Shown one piece after another: positions 59,789 to 64,000 of a stretch of 64,000 nt of DNA. Location of the stretch: contig NZ_CANNGQ010000001.1 of the NCBI RefSeq assembly GCF_947504145.1, positions 248,001 to 312,000 of the forward strand, given 5' to 3'. The stretch's first letter is position 1; each line of letters starts with the position of its first letter. Below the pieces are notes generated by a model. The model was not told the DNA's origin. It was given only the letters and a program-made list of their open reading frames with translations, and ran no database searches. This DNA is from an uncultured Microbulbifer sp. (lineage in GTDB: Bacteria; Pseudomonadota; Gammaproteobacteria; Pseudomonadales; Cellvibrionaceae). A program made the translations under genes and the position numbers.

Positions 59789-59871
59789 TTTGCCCCAATT
59801 TTCACGCCAGATAAGGCCTGCGGCCCATCGACCCCTCCCTCACTTGGGGCAAAATTGGGGCAAATGGGGCA
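59789..59871. promoter_or_regulatory. Right arm-type integrase sites (candidate)
   Basis: TTTGCCCCAA (59789-59798) in one orientation and three tandem copies in the other: TTGGGGCAAAA (59844-59854), TTGGGGCAAA (59855-59864) and TGGGGCA (59865-59871). They match the motif at the left end. Confidence 0.65.
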
Positions 59872-59954
59872 GGGTTGTACACGGGACTACAAGGGTTTGT
59901 TGACGTAAACTGATGTTTTCACAGTCGTATACGGCTACAAACGGGCTGTAACTT

Positions 59955-59981
59955 GGGTTCGAATCCCTCCCTCACCGCCAT
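59955..59981 (+). repeat. attR core repeat
   Basis: Exact second copy of the 27-base attL core from the tRNA-Ser 3' end, without the rest of the tRNA. Confidence 0.95.
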
Positions 59982-59985
59982 ATCT

Positions 59986-60019
59986 AAAAAGCCCCTGGCG
60001 AAAGCCCGGGGCTTTTTTT
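59986..60019 (+). terminator. Displaced original terminator of tRNA-Ser
   Basis: AAAAAGCCCC and GGGGCTTTTTTT form a stem with a GC-rich loop, 5 bases after attR. Its distance from the CCA of attR is what one expects for the tRNA terminator before integration. Confidence 0.85.
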
Positions 60020-60112
60020 ATGCCTTGCGGTAACAGCGAATGTCCCTCCAGAACTTGATCTATCGCCACAAGATCAAGACAATTCGCGCCTAGCTCCAGA
60101 AAAACAATCAAA

Positions 60113-61276
60113 ATGACCGCGCAAAACCCCAGCCTCCAGCAACAGGTTAGAGCACAAAAAATAGCCAGTGTTTACAAGCATACCTGGACGCTTGCTGTAA
60201 GCCACCCGATCGCAGGTACATTGCTGGTCGCTAATTTCTGGGATGTCGCTTCTTCTGTACTGCTGCTGGTGTGGTTGGCCGTCTTGATCCTGGTGTCTGT
60301 CGCCAGGGTTCCTCTGTACTTTCATTACCGTCGACACGAGAAAGAAATCGCGCAGTGCGAACGCTGGGGGTTTTACTTTGCCGCCATGGCGGCACTGCAG
60401 GGAAGTCTCTACGGGGTGGCCTGGTTTGCGTTTGTCCCGGCTGGCGACCCGTTTCTTTTGTCCGTTGTGTGCCTGTGGGTGATGGGGCTGAGCGCATGCG
60501 CGGTCGTGGGTTACGCAGCACACCCCAAGACCCTGTTGTCGTTCTTTGTTCCGGTTGTGGTGCCGGGTACCGTGTTGCTGCTGTTGGATGGCAGTGAGCG
60601 CATGCAAATCCTCGCCGCCGCATTGTTTGTATATGGTGTAGTGATTCTGCTGGCTTCGGCACCGGTTTACCGATCCATTGTGCAGTCGATAGAGCTCAAT
60701 CTCCGCTTGCGGGAGCTTTCGGAAAAAGACGGCCTGACCGGGCTCGCGAATCGGCGCCACTTCGACGAAACGTTGCAAAAAGAGCTGGATCGGGCGGCGC
60801 GCCACGACCACCCGATGTCGTTGCTACTGCTGGATATCGATCACTTCAAGGCCTATAACGACCACTATGGGCACGTCTCCGGTGATCATTGTCTGCGACT
60901 GGTCAGTGATGCCATTGCTGGCTGTATTCAGCGCAGTGGGGAATTGCTGGCGCGCTATGGTGGTGAAGAGTTTGCGCTGTTGCTGCCGAATACGGATAAA
61001 ACACAGCTGGCTGTGGTTGTGGAGCGGCTGCAGAGCGCGATTCGCGAGAGCGCCCTTCCTCACGAGGGTAGGCCAGACGATCTGCTATTGATTACCGCCA
61101 GTATTGGCGGTACCACCGTGGAAGGGGATTACCCGGCCAATCCTGAAAGCCTTATTGAAAATGCCGATACCGCTCTCTACATGGCAAAAAACCACGGCCG
61201 CAATCAGTACTTTTTTTATTGCCGAAGGTCTGGCCAGCTGGCTGGGACAGAAGCGGAAGAGTCTGTCCCAGGTTAA
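60113..61276 (+). CDS. Membrane-bound GGDEF diguanylate cyclase
   Basis: A 387-residue protein with six transmembrane helices in about residues 25-190 and a GGDEF domain (about 210-375) that makes cyclic di-GMP. The active motif is GGEEF (RYGGEEFALLLP), and DGLTGLANRRHFDE and LLLDIDHFKAYNDHYGH hold the other catalytic residues. The inhibitory I-site position reads RSGE where RxxD is expected, so product inhibition may be weakened. No EAL domain. It is the first chromosomal gene right of the element. Confidence 0.9.
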   Translation: MTAQNPSLQQQVRAQKIASVYKHTWTLAVSHPIAGTLLVANFWDVASSVLLLVWLAVLILVSVARVPLYFHYRRHEKEIAQCERWGFYFAAMAALQGSLYGVAWFAFVPAGDPFLLSVVCLWVMGLSACAVVGYAAHPKTLLSFFVPVVVPGTVLLLLDGSERMQILAAALFVYGVVILLASAPVYRSIVQSIELNLRLRELSEKDGLTGLANRRHFDETLQKELDRAARHDHPMSLLLLDIDHFKAYNDHYGHVSGDHCLRLVSDAIAGCIQRSGELLARYGGEEFALLLPNTDKTQLAVVVERLQSAIRESALPHEGRPDDLLLITASIGGTTVEGDYPANPESLIENADTALYMAKNHGRNQYFFYCRRSGQLAGTEAEESVPG

Positions 61277-61286
61277 GCCCCGGTAA

Positions 61287-61673
61287 TCAGAACCGGTTCA
61301 GCTCTTCACGCAGGTCCTGCTCCAGATCTGTGGCTTCGGTGATCCAGATACTTTTATCCGAGCCGGGGAATACCCCGATTTCAATTCCGTCTTTTTTTAG
61401 CCCTGGCAACCAGCGGTTCAGGAACTGAGGCAGGGGAATATTTTTGGGCTGCAGGTCGCTATCGTTGGCCGCATAGGCTTCGGCGAACTCGGTGGTGGGC
61501 CAGACGGGGAGGTACTCGAAGCCGCCCTGATCCTCCGAATGTAGTTTCAGGAAATGCTCATCGCTATTGATCAGAATCCAGATCTCCCGCTCTTCCCCGG
61601 TAACATCCAGAAAGTATTCGTAGCGGGCTTCGCAATCCAGATCAATAATGGCCTGTAGTTCTTCGGCGTTCAT
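61287..61673 (-). CDS. DUF2750 family protein
   Basis: A 128-residue soluble acidic protein fitting the DUF2750 family: EIWILINSDEHFLKL, PVWPTTEFAEAYA, LPQFLNRWLPGLKKDGIEIG and VFPGSDKSIW. Function is unknown. It is convergent with the diguanylate cyclase gene, 10 bases apart. Confidence 0.82.
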   Translation of the reverse strand: MNAEELQAIIDLDCEARYEYFLDVTGEEREIWILINSDEHFLKLHSEDQGGFEYLPVWPTTEFAEAYAANDSDLQPKNIPLPQFLNRWLPGLKKDGIEIGVFPGSDKSIWITEATDLEQDLREELNRF

Positions 61674-61816
61674 GGCTTGCCCTCATGTTCATACATGTCC
61701 CGTGCACGGGAGCGTTTGATTTGGCCGCGGTCAGTGCGGCCATTGCAGGCTCCGGTTTGGTCCGGGTTCTGCATGCTAGTGTTCACAGTATACGGGAATT
61801 GGAAGTACGGATACCT

Positions 61817-62641
61817 ATGTCAGTTTATTGGACCATTGGTCAGAATACTGAGGGACGCGATTTTGTTGTCGGAGATGTACACGGTTATTACCAGCAGTTG
61901 ATGACCCAGCTTGACGGCGTGGATTTTGACCCGGCGCGGGACCGGCTGTTCTGCGTCGGAGATCTTGTGGATCGCGGTCCTGACAGTGCTGCGCTGGTGG
62001 ATATGATCGACCAGCAAGTGTACTTCAGCGTCCTTGGCAATCACGAAGCCATGATGATCGCGGGGTTCGAAGACCCTGCCGATATTCGCCTGCATTTTGC
62101 CAATGGCGGGGAATGGTTTTACGAGCTGCCCCGAAGCAGGCAGCAGCAGTTGGCGGAAAAGGTGCGCCAGTGGCCCTGGGCCATGGAAATTGCCACTGCT
62201 GAAGGCGCCATCGGCCTGGTGCATGCGGATGTGCCGGACAGCAGCTGGCTTGAGGTCAAGCAATTACTGCGGACTATCGACGAACGCTGGGAGCGGGGTG
62301 CATCGCTGATTGATCGCGCTGTGCATGCCGTTGCGCAGCCTCTGTTGTGGCGCAGGGGGCTAATTACTCGCCTGTACCAGGAGTTGATTGGTCCCGGTGA
62401 AAGCAAGCGGGCGGTACCGGAACACAAGCAGGCATTTCTCGAAGGGCTTGGGCGCCTGAGCAGGATTCCCGCCGAGCGGTTCTCCCCGTTTTCAGTTGCA
62501 GGGATCGATGGCGTTTATATGGGGCACTCCTATGTGCCGTCGCCCACCACCGTGGGAAACTGCCATTTCCTCGATACCTTTCGTGGGGAGCCCGGTGACG
62601 TACTGGGGCTGGTGTGTGTCAGTGCACCGGCAGAGAAATAG
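61817..62641 (+). CDS. Calcineurin-like Ser/Thr protein phosphatase (PrpA/lambda type)
   Basis: A 274-residue metallophosphatase. The dinuclear metal motifs are GDVHG (about residue 19), GDLVDRG (about 48), GNHE (about 75) and the late GHS (YMGHSYVPSP), typical of PrpA and lambda phosphatase, which remove phosphate from proteins. An insertion (about 165-225) distinguishes it from the minimal enzyme. GGAAG precedes the ATG at 61817, which gives the conserved N-terminus. It could oppose the kinase at 38.8-41.6 kb, but that is speculation. Confidence 0.88.
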   Translation: MSVYWTIGQNTEGRDFVVGDVHGYYQQLMTQLDGVDFDPARDRLFCVGDLVDRGPDSAALVDMIDQQVYFSVLGNHEAMMIAGFEDPADIRLHFANGGEWFYELPRSRQQQLAEKVRQWPWAMEIATAEGAIGLVHADVPDSSWLEVKQLLRTIDERWERGASLIDRAVHAVAQPLLWRRGLITRLYQELIGPGESKRAVPEHKQAFLEGLGRLSRIPAERFSPFSVAGIDGVYMGHSYVPSPTTVGNCHFLDTFRGEPGDVLGLVCVSAPAEK

Positions 62642-62688
62642 AACACAAACCCTATCTACTCCCGCTCTGTAAATGACAGCCTAGTTGG

Positions 62689-63018
62689 TTACAGGGCTGT
62701 CATTACCCCGCCCAATAGCAATGTGAGGCCAATAGTGAGTAATCCTTGCACCAGCGCAATCAAAATACCCTTGAAGAACCCCGTGCCCAGCACCAGCATG
62801 TAGGCGATGGCCGCGAGCGGAATGGTGATCAGAATTCCCCATTCCTCGGTGACCCCGGGGATAAGCCCGCCGACAAAGTGCTGGATTATCACCGCGAGAA
62901 GCAATGCAAACAGGCAGGAAAATACTCCTGTATTGCGTGCTCCCAACATCGCCGCCGCCATTTTCAATGGCAAGACGAGTATCGCGACAACAAAGATCAG
63001 TAGTATTAAAAACTCCAT
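62689..63018 (-). CDS. Small integral membrane protein of unknown function
   Basis: 109 residues, four predicted transmembrane helices (about 2-18, 30-52, 60-80 and 84-105). LVLPLKMAAAMLGARNTG follows the first helix. No family recognised. It is convergent with the phosphatase gene and divergent from the antiporter gene. Confidence 0.65.
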   Translation of the reverse strand: MEFLILLIFVVAILVLPLKMAAAMLGARNTGVFSCLFALLLAVIIQHFVGGLIPGVTEEWGILITIPLAAIAYMLVLGTGFFKGILIALVQGLLTIGLTLLLGGVMTAL

Positions 63019-63175
63019 CTGTTAGACCCTGTAAATGGAAAGATGCATTTAGGGTAAACGCTCTTTTTGCCGGAAGCACGTGCCGGCATCGAAATAGACG
63101 CCGCGTTTGGCATGATTTTGTGGGAGCATGGCAGGCAATTCAATTTCAGCAGTAACCGGGCCGGCACTCATCACT

Positions 63176-64000
63176 ATGGAACAAATTATCGCAAACCCAA
63201 TGGCCATGCTCGTAGCGGTCGGGATTGTCTCGATTGCGTGTCAGTACCTGGCCTTCCGGCTCAAGCTGCCGGCTATCTTGCCCCTGCTATTGGCAGGCCT
63301 CACGCTAGGGCCTCTGACCGGTGTGCTGGACCCTGATGCCCTGTTTGGTGATCTGCTGTTTCCACTGGTGTCACTGGCAGTTGCCATCATCCTGTTTGAG
63401 GGTGCGCTTACCCTCAAGCTGTCTGACCTGGCAGGGCATGGCACCATGGTGCGCAATCTGTGTACCATCGGCGCTCTAGTGACCTGGCTGATCGCCACGC
63501 CTGCTGCTTACTATGTACTCGGCATGCCCATGCAATTGGCCGCGTTGTTTGGTGCTATTGTCACCGTTACCGGGCCCACGGTGATCGTGCCCATGTTGCG
63601 CACGGTGCGCCCGAACACCCGTATATCGAACATTCTGCGCTGGGAAGGTATCGTCATCGATCCTATCGGTGCTCTGCTCGCAGTACTGGTGTACGAATAC
63701 ATCGTGGCCGCACAAAACCCATTTGAACATTCACTGGTGTTATTGCTGAAAGTCGTCGTCATCGGTTTTGGCCTTGGCGCCCTGATGGGCTATTTCCTCG
63801 GAACCCTATTGCGCAAAAACTGGGTGCCACATTACCTGCGCAATACCGCGGTGCTGACGTTGATGCTCGGCGCCTATGCCGCCTCTGATCTGATGGCACA
63901 CGAATCCGGATTACTCACGGTGACCGTGATGGGGATCTGGATGGCGAATATGAAAGGCCTGGATGTCGATGACATTCTCGAGTTCAAGGAAACCCTCAGC
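63176..64000 (+). CDS. CPA1-family cation/proton antiporter, N-terminal part
   Basis: The first 275 codons of a gene cut by the window end. The sequence has about nine transmembrane helices, including LPAILPLLLAGLTLGPLTGV, LAVAIILFEGALTLKL and a VTVTGPTVIVPMLRTVRP segment. The ion-site pattern of CPA1 (NhaP-like) exchangers follows as EGIVIDPIGALLAVL, with the Asp in a transmembrane helix. It exchanges Na+ or K+ for H+ in relatives. The ATG at 63176 lacks a clear ribosome site. A C-terminal regulatory domain may lie beyond the window. Confidence 0.88.
   Translation, partial: MEQIIANPMAMLVAVGIVSIACQYLAFRLKLPAILPLLLAGLTLGPLTGVLDPDALFGDLLFPLVSLAVAIILFEGALTLKLSDLAGHGTMVRNLCTIGALVTWLIATPAAYYVLGMPMQLAALFGAIVTVTGPTVIVPMLRTVRPNTRISNILRWEGIVIDPIGALLAVLVYEYIVAAQNPFEHSLVLLLKVVVIGFGLGALMGYFLGTLLRKNWVPHYLRNTAVLTLMLGAYAASDLMAHESGLLTVTVMGIWMANMKGLDVDDILEFKETLS

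Larger units (their letters stand above)
59484..59954. other. Right-end non-coding region of the element
   Basis: About 470 bases without a credible gene. It holds the long hairpin at 59500-59599, integrase arm-type motifs (59789-59798 and 59844-59871), one TTGACGTAAAC motif (59900-59910), and just before attR a stretch that partly repeats the tRNA-Ser variable arm (GTATACGGC, 59927-59935). Confidence 0.55.
44612..59981. mobile_element. Integrated phage-satellite-like element in tRNA-Ser
   Basis: The element is bounded by a perfect 27-base direct repeat of the tRNA-Ser 3' end (44612-44638 and 59955-59981). It encodes an integrase beside attL, an excisionase, a divergent control region, small DNA-binding proteins, an SSB-like protein, a primase and helicase, an operon ending in gp10-like and tape-measure proteins, and a second primase-fold protein. 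No terminase, portal, capsid, baseplate or lysis gene is visible. The chromosomal terminator that should follow the tRNA is now at 59986-60019, past attR. Either a satellite or a heavily deleted prophage fits. Confidence 0.9.

Noticed and set aside
44612-59981. A toxin-antitoxin or anti-phage defence module in the element
   Set aside because: The small ribbon-helix-helix proteins resemble antitoxins, but none is followed by a toxin-like protein, and no nuclease, reverse transcriptase or NLR-type gene is visible.
1-64000. CRISPR array or rRNA operon
   Set aside because: I saw no regularly spaced direct repeats with unique spacers, no cas-type genes, and no rRNA-like sequence.

Overview
The window is about 64 kb of a moderately GC-rich gammaproteobacterial chromosome. 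The housekeeping set (RlmA, TadA, CbpA/CbpM, RecQ, MnmC, FldB, TrmL, TusA, EpmC, PdxB, AlaA, MsrB, QueF), an OmpW-type porin and many lipoproteins fit a marine, Gram-negative lineage. From remembered protein similarity I would place it near Microbulbifer or other Cellvibrionales; this is inference, because no rRNA gene or other decisive marker is present.

Positions 1-44.5 kb are ordinary chromosome. 1-3.4 kb: a GMC oxidoreductase, then rlmA, tadA and a small potassium channel, closely packed. 3.4-9.6 kb: a DUF885 lipoprotein, an OmpW porin, cbpA-cbpM, a Na+/Ca2+ antiporter and a TerB/DUF533 protein. 9.6-16.3 kb, mostly leftward: a serine hydrolase, a two-gene beta-alanine/malonate-semialdehyde pathway (mmsA and an omega-aminotransferase) and recQ. 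16.4-24.8 kb: a lipoprotein, glutaminyl cyclase, DUF502 protein, then the leftward group gcvR-like/trmL/fldB/mnmC, a secreted methyltransferase-fold protein and tusA. 24.9-34.4 kb: a tightly overlapping epmC-exonuclease-pdxB-NAD kinase-like run, a methyltransferase, alaA, msrB and a DUF1499 membrane protein. 34.5-35 kb: a tRNA operon that is a tandem duplication of Glu(TTC)-Gly(GCC), with a clear sigma-70 promoter and a terminator. 35-44.4 kb: the YadG/YadH transporter, queF, a duplicated-domain protein of unknown function, and a leftward signalling block (ECF sigma factor overlapping a Ser/Thr kinase with TPRs, next to an adenylate/guanylate cyclase), then a nitroreductase.

Positions 44.6-60 kb are an integrated mobile element of about 15.3 kb, bounded by a perfect 27-bp direct repeat of the 3' end of tRNA-Ser(GGA). 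Its left arm has a tyrosine integrase, an excisionase and a zinc-finger-like protein reading leftward. Across a divergent control region come two small ribbon-helix-helix proteins, an SSB-like protein ending in DDIPF, an unknown protein, an archaeo-eukaryotic-type primase and an SF2 helicase. A repeat-rich non-coding stretch follows, then an eight-gene overlapping operon of mostly unknown proteins that ends in a gp10-like protein and a lambda-type tail tape-measure protein. The right end carries a second primase-fold protein, several very small genes and a long potential RNA hairpin. I see no terminase, portal, capsid, baseplate or lysis gene. The best reading is a phage-satellite-like element or a heavily reduced prophage that replicates itself and brings its own tape measure; it is the most interesting part of the window.

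Positions 60-64 kb return to chromosome: a membrane diguanylate cyclase, a DUF2750 protein, a PrpA-like phosphatase, a small membrane protein and the N-terminal 275 residues of a CPA1 cation/proton antiporter cut by the window edge.
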